Both the position numbers and the translations under genes were made by a program. This document shows, piece after piece, positions 44,101-52,622 of a stretch of 52,622 nt of DNA (positions are counted from its first letter, which is position 1; every line of letters begins with the position of its first letter). The DNA is from Brevibacterium sp. S111 (GTDB taxonomy: Bacteria > Actinomycetota > Actinomycetes > Actinomycetales > Brevibacteriaceae): positions 1-52,622 of the forward strand of contig NZ_RHFH01000017.1 of NCBI RefSeq assembly GCF_004745075.1. Reading direction: 5' to 3'. The notes below the pieces were generated by a model. That model searched no databases, was not told the origin of the DNA, and was given only the letters and a program-made list of their open reading frames with translations.

Positions 44101-44819
44101 CGCGTCAGCACTTCGGACTGGAGGCGAGTGAGTTCGCTGCAGCCGTGCGCGGCCAGGTCGAGGAGTTTGCCGAGCTCGTCGCGATCGAAGGGTGCGCCCT
44201 CAGCGGTGCCTTGGACCTCGACGAACTTGCCCGAACCGGTCATCACCACGTTCATATCGGTTTCGGCTCGGGAATCCTCGACATAGGGCAGGTCGAGCAG
44301 AGGCTCACCGTCGATGATGCCGACGCTGATGGCGGCGATGGAGTCGATGAGCGGATTGTGGGCTGCGGGGATGAGACCGGTCGAGCGGCCCTTGTCGATG
44401 GCATTCGCCAGGGCGACATAGGCGCCGGTGATCGAAGCCGTGCGTGTGCCCCCATCGGCTTGGAGGACGTCGCAGTCGAGGACGAGGGTGTTCTCGCCGA
44501 GCTTCTCCATGTCGATGACCGCGCGCAGGCTGCGGCCGATGAGGCGGGAGATCTCGTGGGTGCGTCCGCCCAGCTTGCCCTTGACGGATTCGCGGGTGTT
44601 CCTGGAGTCCGTGGCCCGGGGCAGCATCGCGTATTCGGCGGTCACCCAGCCGCGACCCTGGCCCTTGAGCCAGCGAGGCACGCCTTCGGTCAGAGATGCC
44701 GCGCAGAGGACACGGGTATTGCCGAACTCGATGAGCGCCGAACCCTCGGCAGTGTTGATCCAGTCGGGGGTGATCCGGACTTCACGGAGTTCGTCTGCCT
44801 GACGGCCGTCTGCTCGCAC
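44097..44819 (-). CDS. rph: Ribonuclease PH
   Basis: 240 residues. A phosphorolytic 3'-5' exoribonuclease that trims tRNA 3' ends. Features: [94 protein letters not shown], and the C-terminal [19 protein letters not shown] start with an AGAGGC ahead. It lies 65 bp downstream of the MBL hydrolase gene in the clpS-to-rdgB series. Confidence 0.96.
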   Translation of the reverse strand: MRADGRQADELREVRITPDWINTAEGSALIEFGNTRVLCAASLTEGVPRWLKGQGRGWVTAEYAMLPRATDSRNTRESVKGKLGGRTHEISRLIGRSLRAVIDMEKLGENTLVLDCDVLQADGGTRTASITGAYVALANAIDKGRSTGLIPAAHNPLIDSIAAISVGIIDGEPLLDLPYVEDSRAETDMNVVMTGSGKFVEVQGTAEGAPFDRDELGKLLDLAAHGCSELTRLQSEVLTR

Positions 44820-44884
44820 GGTGTGCCTCTTTCATGTTTCGGTTGCGGGTTGGTCTGATGTGCCTTCGCCCCTGCGGCTCCGGC

Positions 44885-45706
44885 TCACACGGTCCAGGTG
44901 GCTCCGGGTTTCGCCAGCTCGATGGGACCGCGGTATTCACCGGCTGCCTCACCGCGGACGATGGAGCAGTCGGTCCAGATCGGAATGTGGGTGAGCACGA
45001 GCGCGGACACCTCGGCGTTCTGTGCCACGCGTCCGGCGCGTTTGCCGGTGAGGTGGATCCCGCGAGCGGTGTCGCGGTCTTCCTGGAAAGCCGCTTCGCA
45101 GAGGAAGAGGTCGGCATCCTTCGCCGCGGCGACGAGGTTGTCGCATTCGTCGCTGTCACCGGAGTAGGTGATGACGCTGCCTTTCGCGTCGGTGATGCGC
45201 AGCGCGTAGGCCTCGACCGGGTGGTCGACGAGGAAGGACTCGACGGTCAGCGACCCGATCTGATTCCGAGTGCCGTGGTCGAGGTCGGAGAATTCGAAGG
45301 CATGGTCGAAGTCCGAGTCGTCTCCCCCGTTGGCGACCGGGGACTTTCCGGGATCCGTGTAATACGCCCTCATCAGTCGCTCCTTCGCGCCGGCGGGGGC
45401 GAAGACGGGGGTGCGGGTGCGGATCGTGCCGGTGTCGGAGATGTCGCCGTTGAAGAACTTCGGATCGAAGCAGTGTTTGACGTAGAGCCCGGTCATGTCC
45501 ATGCAGTGGTCCGGGTGCAGGTGGCTGAGGACGATGCCGGAGAGCCGGTCGGTGTCTACGGTCTGCTGCAGGGGGCTCAGCGCCCCGGACCCGAGGTCGA
45601 GGATGATGCGAGTCGGCGTGTCCTCTTCCGTTTCGATGAGGTAGCAGCTGGCGAGAGCACCGCGTCCGGGAAAAGAGCCGGCGGTGCCGATGGCGGTGAG
45701 TCTCAT
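44885..45706 (-). CDS. Metallo-beta-lactamase-fold hydrolase (Rv1339-like, putative cyclic-nucleotide phosphodiesterase)
   Basis: 273 residues. Zinc-binding motif HLHPDHCMD (His62, His64, Asp66, His67), with later metal ligands likely in TYSGDSDEC and LTHIPIW. An N-terminal GTAGSFPGRGALASCYLIE segment is typical of the RNase Z-like/PDE class II type. The syntenic M. tuberculosis protein Rv1339, upstream of rph-rdgB, has been described as an atypical cAMP phosphodiesterase, so a signalling role is plausible by synteny. The start overlaps the DUF2017 stop by 4 bases. Confidence 0.88.
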   Translation of the reverse strand: MRLTAIGTAGSFPGRGALASCYLIETEEDTPTRIILDLGSGALSPLQQTVDTDRLSGIVLSHLHPDHCMDMTGLYVKHCFDPKFFNGDISDTGTIRTRTPVFAPAGAKERLMRAYYTDPGKSPVANGGDDSDFDHAFEFSDLDHGTRNQIGSLTVESFLVDHPVEAYALRITDAKGSVITYSGDSDECDNLVAAAKDADLFLCEAAFQEDRDTARGIHLTGKRAGRVAQNAEVSALVLTHIPIWTDCSIVRGEAAGEYRGPIELAKPGATWTV

Positions 45707-46284
45707 GTCTCGTCATCCCCCTGCTTCCGGGTCAGCAAGGTCGTTGTCAGTCGGTCCTGAATCCAGGTCAGGAAGTCGTACAGGGTCAGCGTGAGGTCTT
45801 CGGACTCGGAGAGCTCCTCACGGCGCGCGTACTTCTCATCCTGCGCGTCCTCGGTGTCGATGCCGAGCCGGACGGCGAGCACGAGCCGCAGATCGTTCAG
45901 GCCCTTCATCCACGCCAGGGTCTCGTCGTGGGTCAGGGTGATGTCGTTGCCCTTGCTCAGGCCCAGCAGCACGATGCGCACATTGTGTGCCTTGGCCTGT
46001 TTGAGGTCGAATTCGGTCAGCCGCCGGAATTCCGTCGACCGCTCTTCGTCTTCCGGGTCGACATCCGGCAGCAGCCGCAGCAGCGCCGGATCCTCGGGGC
46101 GGGGACGGCCGACGAGCCCGAGGCGGGCATCCCAGTTCTCCGAATCCGGTCGGGAGCCGTCCTCGGACCCATCGTCTTCGGAGAGCAGGGCGGCGAGGTC
46201 GGTGAAGACCGTGAGCATGAGCGAGCGCTCGTTGTCTTCGAGGCGGAGGACGACATCATCCCCCCGTGCGTCGATGGCTGCCAT
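45703..46284 (-). CDS. DUF2017 family protein
   Basis: 193 residues, mainly helical and acidic: LRLEDNERSLMLTVFTDLAALL near the start, then PALLRLLPDVDPEDEERSTEFRRLTE, KGNDITLTHDETLAWMKGLNDLRLVLAVRLG, and YDFLTWIQDRLTTTLL at the C-terminus. Function unknown. It starts 3 bases after the clpS stop, as in most actinobacteria (Rv1332-like), so it may be functionally linked to ClpS/ClpP proteolysis, but that is inference. No membrane segment or metal motif is visible. Confidence 0.85.
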   Translation of the reverse strand: MAAIDARGDDVVLRLEDNERSLMLTVFTDLAALLSEDDGSEDGSRPDSENWDARLGLVGRPRPEDPALLRLLPDVDPEDEERSTEFRRLTEFDLKQAKAHNVRIVLLGLSKGNDITLTHDETLAWMKGLNDLRLVLAVRLGIDTEDAQDEKYARREELSESEDLTLTLYDFLTWIQDRLTTTLLTRKQGDDET

Positions 46285-46287
46285 AGG

Positions 46288-46593
46288 TCAGTCGGATCCT
46301 GAATCGGGTTGGCACGCGGCCCACAGACCGTATTCGTGCATCGCTTGGGTGTCTCTCTCCATGGCTTCGCGGCCTCCGGTGGCGACGACGGAGCGCCCGT
46401 TCTCGTGGACTTCGAGCATGAGTGCGTCGGCTTTGTCCTCGGAATATCCGAAGTAGGTCTGGAACACGTAGCTGACATAGCTCATGAGATTGACCGGGTC
46501 GTTGAAGACCACGGTTCGCCAGGGCTTAGCCAGGTCCTCGGCCGGTCGAACGTCGACCTCCGGCTCGAGAACTGGTGTCGTTGGGTTGCTCAC
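46288..46593 (-). CDS. clpS: ATP-dependent Clp protease adaptor ClpS
   Basis: 101 residues. It delivers N-degron substrates to the ClpA/ClpC-ClpP protease. The core is WRTVVFNDPVNLMSYVSYVFQTYFGYS (Asn-Asp of the binding pocket), then DALMLEVHENGRSVVATGGRE, ending LWAACQPDSGSD. A 24-residue disordered N-terminus carries the adaptor's regulatory tail. GTG start with TAAGCT 6 bases ahead and no ribosome-binding site. First gene of the series clpS-DUF2017-MBL-rph-rdgB and divergent from pncB. Confidence 0.95.
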   Translation of the reverse strand: MSNPTTPVLEPEVDVRPAEDLAKPWRTVVFNDPVNLMSYVSYVFQTYFGYSEDKADALMLEVHENGRSVVATGGREAMERDTQAMHEYGLWAACQPDSGSD

Positions 46594-46599
46594 GTTTCC

Positions 46600-46605
46600 A
46601 GCTTA
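46600..46605 (-). promoter_or_regulatory. -10 box of clpS, leaderless
   Basis: TAAGCT then GGAAAC then GTG 46593. The two divergent start codons are separated by only 52 bp. Confidence 0.5.
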
Positions 46606-46632
46606 CGGCAGAACACTGACGCTGTCGTGACG

Positions 46633-46638
46633 TAAGAT
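46633..46638 (+). promoter_or_regulatory. -10 box of pncB, leaderless
   Basis: TAAGAT then CGCGCCT (7 nt) then ATG 46646. Confidence 0.55.
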
Positions 46639-46645
46639 CGCGCCT

Positions 46646-47965
46646 ATGAGTGATCTCACACGGACCGATTCGACGGCGTTCTTCACGGATCAGTACGAAT
46701 TGACGATGGTGCAGGCTGCCTTGGAATCCGGCGCCGCCCATCGCAAGAGTCTCTTCGAGGTGTTCGGCCGCAGCCTTCCCGCTGGCCGCCGCTACGGTGT
46801 CGTCGCCGGCACCGGTCGGATCCTCGAGATGATCCGCGACTTCCGCTTCGATGATGCGGAGCTGTCTTTCCTCAGCCGCGAGGACATCGTCGACGCCCGC
46901 ACGATCGACTGGTTGGCGAACTACCGGTTCACCGGCAATATCCGCGGCTATGCCGAAGGCGAGATCTACTTCCCCGGCTCCCCTCTGCTGACGATCGAAT
47001 CGACCTTCGCCGAGGGGGTCATCCTCGAGACGCTCATCCTCTCCGCGATGAACTACGACTGTGCGGTCGCGTCGGCGGCGTCTCGGATGGCGCAGGCGGC
47101 TGGCGACCGCCCCTGCGCTGAGATGGGCGGACGACGCACGAACGAACACGCCGCTGTGGCGGCGGCGCGGGCCGCGGTGATCGGCGGATTCGCATCGACG
47201 TCGAATCTCGCCGCTGGACTGACCTATGGTCTGCGGACAATCGGCACCTCGGCCCATTCCTTCACTCTGCTCCACGATTCCGAACGTGAGGCCTTCGCCG
47301 CGCAGCTGAAGTCTTTGGGCACCGATACGACTCTGCTGCTCGACACCTACGACGTCGAAGAGGCCCTGGCGACCGCGGTCGAACTCGCCGGTACCGGGCT
47401 CGGCGGGGTGCGGATCGACTCGGGTGACCTCATCGAGCAGGCCGGCGAGGTGCGCGAGGGTCTTGACCGCCTCGGCGCTCATGACACGACGATCACCGTC
47501 ACCAGCGATCTTGACGAGTATGCGATCGCCGCGCTGGCCGCGTCCCCGGTCGACTCCTATGGTGTCGGCACCCGCGTCGTCACCGGTTCCGGCGCTCCGG
47601 CAGCGGGACTGGTGTACAAGCTCGTCGCCCGCGCCGATGAAGCCGGTGAGTGGACCTCGGTGGCGAAGCACTCATCGGGCAAGCCCTCTCGCGGCGGGCA
47701 CAAGGAGGCGCTGCGCCTCATCGACGGCGCGATTGCGGTCGAGGAAGCCGTCGGCATTCCGGCCCTGCCCGATGATCTCGGTGAGGGTCGTCGTCTCAGC
47801 GTCGATCTCGTACGCGACGGTGAGGTCGATGAGTCCTTCACCGGAGCCGCGGGTGTGAAGAAGGCCTGTGCCCGCCACGATGAGTCTTTGGCGGAGCTGC
47901 CGCGTTCGGCGCGTCGACTGCAGGACGGCGAGCCCGCCATTCCCACAGTCTTCTATTCCGCCTGA
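46646..47965 (+). CDS. pncB: Nicotinate phosphoribosyltransferase
   Basis: 439 residues. It converts nicotinate and PRPP to nicotinate mononucleotide in NAD salvage. Motifs: FFTDQYELTMVQAALESG at residues 12-29, ALYFPGSPLL-type segment GEIYFPGSPLLTIES, EMGGRRTNEHAAVAAARAAVIGGFASTSN, the catalytic GTSAHSFTLLHDSE with the His that is phosphorylated in this family, and GVRIDSGDL. Divergent from clpS, the usual actinobacterial arrangement (Rv1330c). It ends before an 8-bp hairpin at 47971 that faces the helicase gene. Confidence 0.96.
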   Translation: MSDLTRTDSTAFFTDQYELTMVQAALESGAAHRKSLFEVFGRSLPAGRRYGVVAGTGRILEMIRDFRFDDAELSFLSREDIVDARTIDWLANYRFTGNIRGYAEGEIYFPGSPLLTIESTFAEGVILETLILSAMNYDCAVASAASRMAQAAGDRPCAEMGGRRTNEHAAVAAARAAVIGGFASTSNLAAGLTYGLRTIGTSAHSFTLLHDSEREAFAAQLKSLGTDTTLLLDTYDVEEALATAVELAGTGLGGVRIDSGDLIEQAGEVREGLDRLGAHDTTITVTSDLDEYAIAALAASPVDSYGVGTRVVTGSGAPAAGLVYKLVARADEAGEWTSVAKHSSGKPSRGGHKEALRLIDGAIAVEEAVGIPALPDDLGEGRRLSVDLVRDGEVDESFTGAAGVKKACARHDESLAELPRSARRLQDGEPAIPTVFYSA

Positions 47966-47970
47966 TCTCC

Positions 47971-47997
47971 TGCGGCCGGACCGCCTCGGCGGCCGCA
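47971..47997. terminator. Possible bidirectional terminator hairpin
   Basis: TGCGGCCG (47971-47978) pairs with CGGCCGCA (47990-47997) across an 11-base GC-rich loop, between convergent pncB and the helicase gene. Confidence 0.55.
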
Positions 47998-48037
47998 CCG
48001 CCCTCCTCCGTCGGCTTCGGGGTCCGGCCCGGCGGCG

Positions 48038-49831
48038 TCACTTCTTGCCGATGAACCAGCCCTGGAGCTTCTTGATCCGGGCTTGGATCTGCTCACGCGT
48101 GGCCTGAGCGACCGCCGGTCCCCCGCACGCTTTGCGCAGTTCGACGTGCACGTTCTGGTGCGGTGTGCCGGTGCGCCTGGACCAGGCGCCCACGAGGCTC
48201 TGCAGCTGGTTGCGCTCTTCCTTCATCGCTCGGTGTTCGAGTTCGCTGGTCTCGACTTCCGGTGCCGGAGGGCCCGTGGCCGTCTTGCGTTTGGCCTGAC
48301 GTGCCTGTTGGGTTCGCAGCAGTTCGTGGACCTGGTCGGGTTCGAGCAGGCCGGGGATCCCGATGAAATCGAGTTCGTCTTCGGAGCCGATGGCACCGCC
48401 GGTGCCGAATTCGCCGCCGTCGAAGAGCACTCGGTCGAACAGGGCTTCCGCGCCGAGGGCTTCGAACGAGCCGAGCTGGTCGGAGGAGGCGCCCTCATTC
48501 CGGTTCGCCTGCTCCATGGCCTGGTCGTCGAAGACGACGACATCATTCTCGTCCTCGGTCTTCGGCCGGTCGAGAGCGTGATCGCGTTCGGCTTCCATCG
48601 AGTTCGCCAGGGCCAGCAGCACCGGCACGGACGGTAAGAACACCGAGGCGGTCTCGCCACGTTTGCGGGCGCGGACGAAACGGCCGATCGCCTGGGCGAA
48701 GAACAGCGGAGTCGACGAGGAGGTCGCATAGACGCCGACGCACAGACGTGGAACGTCGACACCCTCGGAGACCATGCGCACGGCGACCATCCACCGGTCG
48801 GTGGAGTTCTGGAACTGTTCGATCCGTTCTGAGGCTCCGACTTCGTCGGAGAGGACCACGGTCGGTTTCTCTCCCGTGATCTCATGGAGGCGTTTGGCGT
48901 AGGCGCGGGCTGCGTCCTGATCGGTGGCGATGACGAGTCCGCCGGCGTCGTGGACGGTGCGGCGGACCTCGGTCAGCCGGATGTCGGCCGCCTTGAGCAC
49001 GGCCGGGATCCAGTCGCCCTTCGGGTCCAACGCGGTGCGCCAGGCCTGGGAGTTGATGTCCTTGGTCGTCTCCTCACCGAGGACGTGCGACATCTCGTCG
49101 CCGGCCTTGGTCCGCCAGGTCATGGCGCCGGCGTAGGCGAGGAACAGTACGGGACGGACGACCGAGTCCTTCAGTGCCCGGCCGTAGCCGTAGGAGTAGT
49201 CCGCCACCGAGGTGCGGATGCCGTTCTCGTCGGGCGCGTACGTGACGAACGGAATCGGTGAGGTGTCCGAACGGAAAGGGGTTCCGGTCAGAGACAGCCT
49301 GCGCACGGCAGGACCGAACGCCTCGCGCACGGCATCACCCCACGACAGCGCGTCTCCGCCGTGGTGGACCTCGTCGAGGATGACGAGGGTGCGGCCGGCC
49401 GCTGTGCGGTTGTGATGGAGGACCGGTTTCGCGGCGACCTGCGCATAGGTCAGTGCGACACCGTGGTAGCCGGGTGCGTGCTTGCCCTGAGAGTTCTTGA
49501 AGTGGGGGTCGAGCTTGATCCCCACACGGGCTGCGGAATCGGCCCACTGCACCTTGAGGTGCTCGGTGGGTGCGACCACGGTCACGCGGTTGACGACCCG
49601 TCGGGCCAGGAGTTCGGCGGCCAAACGCAGAGCGAAGGTCGTCTTACCGGCCCCGGGGGTCGCGACAGCGAGGAAGTCCTTGGGTTCGGTCTTGAAGTAG
49701 AGCTCGAGAGCCTCCGCCTGCCAGGCACGCAACTTTCCGGCTGTTCCCCATGCCGCACGTTCGGGGAAAGCCGGTGGAAGCTGTTCTGCCGCGGAGGTCC
49801 CTGGAGCTCCAGGGAGCTGTTCCGCGGACAT
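48038..49831 (-). CDS. DEAD/DEAH-box SF2 helicase
   Basis: 597 residues. Helicase motifs: LRAWQAEALELYF (Q-like), Walker A ATPGAGKTTFALRLAAELL near residue 58, DEAH-type ILDEVHHGGD, SLTGTPFRSD (motif III), MVSEGVDVPRLCVGVYA and FFAQAIGRFVRARKRG (motifs V and VI). It resembles the XPB/RAD25-like helicase group of actinobacteria. The C-terminal ~170 residues include an acidic linker and a basic helix-rich end (ERNQLQSLVGAWSRRTGTPHQNVHVEL). Nucleic-acid substrate unknown. Its ATG abuts the DUF3039 stop with no gap, so the two are co-translated. Confidence 0.9.
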   Translation of the reverse strand: MSAEQLPGAPGTSAAEQLPPAFPERAAWGTAGKLRAWQAEALELYFKTEPKDFLAVATPGAGKTTFALRLAAELLARRVVNRVTVVAPTEHLKVQWADSAARVGIKLDPHFKNSQGKHAPGYHGVALTYAQVAAKPVLHHNRTAAGRTLVILDEVHHGGDALSWGDAVREAFGPAVRRLSLTGTPFRSDTSPIPFVTYAPDENGIRTSVADYSYGYGRALKDSVVRPVLFLAYAGAMTWRTKAGDEMSHVLGEETTKDINSQAWRTALDPKGDWIPAVLKAADIRLTEVRRTVHDAGGLVIATDQDAARAYAKRLHEITGEKPTVVLSDEVGASERIEQFQNSTDRWMVAVRMVSEGVDVPRLCVGVYATSSSTPLFFAQAIGRFVRARKRGETASVFLPSVPVLLALANSMEAERDHALDRPKTEDENDVVVFDDQAMEQANRNEGASSDQLGSFEALGAEALFDRVLFDGGEFGTGGAIGSEDELDFIGIPGLLEPDQVHELLRTQQARQAKRKTATGPPAPEVETSELEHRAMKEERNQLQSLVGAWSRRTGTPHQNVHVELRKACGGPAVAQATREQIQARIKKLQGWFIGKK

Positions 49832-50086
49832 CTACTCCTGCGGTCCTTCGGACATCGTTTCGTAGATCTCTTTGCACTTGGGGCAGATCGGGAACCGCTC
49901 GGGATCGCGAGTGGGAACCCACACCTTTCCGCACAAGGCGATCAGCGGAGTCCCAGTCACCATGGACTCCATGATCTTGTCCTTGGGCGCGTAGTGGCTG
50001 AAGCGCTCGTGATCTCCGGGCTCGGCAAGCTGCTCGGTCTGCTCGCGCTCGATCGTTGCTGAACCGCCTGAAGCTGGAATGGTCAT
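49832..50086 (-). CDS. DUF3039 zinc-ribbon protein
   Basis: 84 residues from ATG 50086; a TACAAT box lies 6 bases upstream and the GGAG is too close to serve as a normal ribosome-binding site. The core is ERFSHYAPKDKIMESMVTGTPLIALCGKVW, then RFPICPKCKEIYE: a Cys after PLIAL plus a CxxC pair, a probable zinc ribbon with a further ligand (His in ERFSHY). Function unknown. Directly followed by the helicase gene, an arrangement that suggests the two work together, for example as a small nucleic-acid-binding partner (inference). Confidence 0.85.
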   Translation of the reverse strand: MTIPASGGSATIEREQTEQLAEPGDHERFSHYAPKDKIMESMVTGTPLIALCGKVWVPTRDPERFPICPKCKEIYETMSEGPQE

Positions 50087-50092
50087 GGCTCC

Positions 50093-50098
50093 ATTGTA
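50093..50098 (-). promoter_or_regulatory. -10 box of DUF3039-helicase operon, leaderless
   Basis: TACAAT then GGAGCC (6 nt) then ATG 50086, the same arrangement as the HxlR gene (TACTAT, GGAGCT, ATG). Confidence 0.5.
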
Positions 50099-50104
50099 GT
50101 TCCC

Positions 50105-50110
50105 TAGAAT
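50105..50110 (+). promoter_or_regulatory. -10 box of the flavin reductase-like gene, leaderless
   Basis: TAGAAT then GAGAGTC (7 nt) then ATG 50118. Only 6 bp separate it from the divergent TACAAT box, so the two promoters overlap back to back. Confidence 0.5.
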
Positions 50111-50117
50111 GAGAGTC

Positions 50118-50633
50118 ATGGACCAGGCCTACGACGAATCCCTCACAGAACGCTACCGCGAGCTCAGCGATGACATCGCCGCGGCAGTCGCCATCGTGTC
50201 TGCCACCCGTGGCAGCGCTCTTCACGCCATCACCGTCGATTCGTTTCTCGACGTGTCCTACGATCCGCCGACCATGGCGGTGAGCATCTATTCCGGTTCA
50301 AGGATGATGGAGACCTTGGAGACGAGTTCGCATTTCGCGATCTCGCTGCTGAATTCGGATCAGCGGGATATCTCCGAACGCCTCGGAGCGTCGGGCCAAC
50401 CGCTCTACGGGTCCCTCAAGGGGGTGGACACCTTCCCCGCCCCACAGGCGGGTCAGCCGGTGCTCACCGAGGCTCTCGCATGGTTCGAGCTCGAACTCAC
50501 CGAGGTGCTCGACGTCGCCACGCACAATATCGTCGTCGGTCGGGTTGTTGCTTTGGGCGCGGGGACGAATGCCGGAACGAATCGTCCTCTGCTGCGCTGG
50601 CGCAAGGGATACGGCACCATCGGACAGCGCTGA
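50118..50633 (+). CDS. Flavin reductase-like domain protein
   Basis: 171 residues from ATG 50118 (an ATG at 50109 overlaps the -10 box and is less likely). Split-barrel FMN-binding fold of the flavin reductase (RutF/HpaC-like) family: AAVAIVSATRGSALHAITVDSFLDVSYDPPTMAVSIYSGSRMMETL at about 24-69, FAISLLNSDQRDISERLG, and the C-terminal HNIVVGRVVALGAG. These use NAD(P)H to reduce free FMN, often for a partner monooxygenase, but no monooxygenase is nearby. The function here is unassigned. Ends before a long structured hairpin. Confidence 0.88.
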   Translation: MDQAYDESLTERYRELSDDIAAAVAIVSATRGSALHAITVDSFLDVSYDPPTMAVSIYSGSRMMETLETSSHFAISLLNSDQRDISERLGASGQPLYGSLKGVDTFPAPQAGQPVLTEALAWFELELTEVLDVATHNIVVGRVVALGAGTNAGTNRPLLRWRKGYGTIGQR

Positions 50634-50661
50634 GACTCGGCTGCGCCCAGCACACGAACGA

Positions 50662-50718
50662 GGCCCTGCCCACGGCCGACACTCTTCGCAGCGAAGGAAG
50701 TCGGCGGTGGGCAGGGCC
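50662..50718 (+). terminator. Terminator hairpin of the flavin reductase-like gene
   Basis: Outer stem GGCCCTGCCCAC (50662-50673) with 50707-50718, plus an inner GCCGAC/GTCGGC pairing: a long structure 29 bp past the stop. Confidence 0.65.
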
Positions 50719-50804
50719 GTCCAGTTGTGGCACCCGATGGCGCGCCTCAGGCTGTCGCCTGTCCCCCAGCTGCCATCGGCTCGGCCGTGGCTGCCCGGTT
50801 GCTG

Positions 50805-50827
50805 CCGCTCAGCCGTGGGCTGAGCGG
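50805..50827 (-). terminator. gdhA terminator hairpin
   Basis: CCGCTCAGCC (50805-50814), 3-base loop GTG, GGCTGAGCGG (50818-50827). It starts 17 bp after the gdhA stop. Confidence 0.75.
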
Positions 50828-50843
50828 TCGGCAGGGGAGGAGG

Positions 50844-52426
<1,583 letters not shown>

Positions 52427-52569
52427 ACACCACCACGCCACACTGCCCACAAACCACCAAGAAACACGGTTGTGGTCAGCAGCAACAACGCACCATGAAT
52501 ACGAGGAAGGCCCCGCCCAACCCCCACACAAACAGGAATCAGACGAGGCCACCCCCACCAAAAAATATT

Positions 52570-52622
52570 GCGGCAGTCACTTACTCTCCCACAACCACCA
52601 AGTTGCAGTACCATCAGCGCGC
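52570..52622 (-). rRNA. 5S rRNA, 3' part (runs off the right edge)
   Basis: Minus strand reads GCTGATGGTACTGCAACTTG, then a GTTGTGGGAGAGTAAG segment and GACTGCCGC to the end at about 52570. This is the conserved 3' third of actinobacterial 5S rRNA (GAUGGUACUGC, GUGGGAGAGUAGG). The rest of the rrn operon must lie to the right, transcribed toward gdhA. Confidence 0.9.

Overview
The window reads as chromosome of a high-GC Gram-positive bacterium (Actinomycetota), most likely Brevibacterium or a close relative in the Micrococcales. This rests on gene content and order, GC-rich coding sequence, many GTG starts and many apparently leaderless genes; no database was searched. From about 6.2 to 24.8 kb the gene set and order follow, from memory, a conserved actinobacterial block (Rv1014c-Rv1026 in Mycobacterium tuberculosis): pth, rplY, prs, glmU/tRNA-Gln, mfd, mazG, eno, divIC, DUF501, ppx. 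Later blocks match purN-purH with a PerM-like gene, and clpS-DUF2017-MBL hydrolase-rph-rdgB with divergent pncB.

Layout. 1-1.7 kb is accessory DNA: an IS21-type terminal repeat array, a LysR regulator, 15-bp direct repeats and a tRNA 3'-end-like fragment that looks like an attachment junction. 1.7-4.9 kb holds a small unknown gene, a divergent HxlR regulator/NAD(P)-binding oxidoreductase pair with two operator-like palindromes, and ndh with a near-perfect Rex site over its promoter. 5-8.3 kb is the divIC-DUF501-ppx-S8 protease operon. At 8.3-9.9 kb a solitary AbiEi/DUF559-type gene on the other strand separates divIC from eno. 10-17 kb carries eno, a tyrosine phosphatase, mazG, csbD and mfd. 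17-19.3 kb has an arylsulfotransferase-like lipoprotein and a rhomboid protease. 19.4-24.8 kb carries pth, rplY, an alpha/beta hydrolase, prs, glmU and tRNA-Gln(UUG).

25.26-26.96 kb is a complete 1.7-kb DDE insertion sequence (IS481-like) with perfect 23-bp terminal inverted repeats and 24-bp-phased subterminal repeats. After it come pcrA, an MT0933-type small protein, purN-purH-DUF3017, small membrane genes, a PerM-like protein and a large disordered, single-pass surface protein (27-36.5 kb). 36.5-43.3 kb is one operon for a peptide-type ABC importer (binding protein, two permeases, a fused two-domain ATPase) plus an amidase, suggesting uptake and hydrolysis of an amide or peptide. 43.5-48 kb is the clpS...rdgB operon with divergent pncB. 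48-52.2 kb has a DEAD/DEAH-type helicase abutting a DUF3039 zinc-ribbon gene, a flavin reductase-like gene and gdhA. The window ends inside a 5S rRNA gene on the minus strand.

A recurrent regulatory feature is a TANNNT box exactly 6 or 7 nt before the start codon with no usable Shine-Dalgarno sequence. It occurs at eleven genes (HxlR gene, ndh, ppx, mfd, the 24858 gene, purN, clpS, pncB, DUF3039, flavin reductase, gdhA), which implies leaderless transcripts and fixes several start codons. No CRISPR array, prophage module or classical secondary-metabolite cluster was seen.
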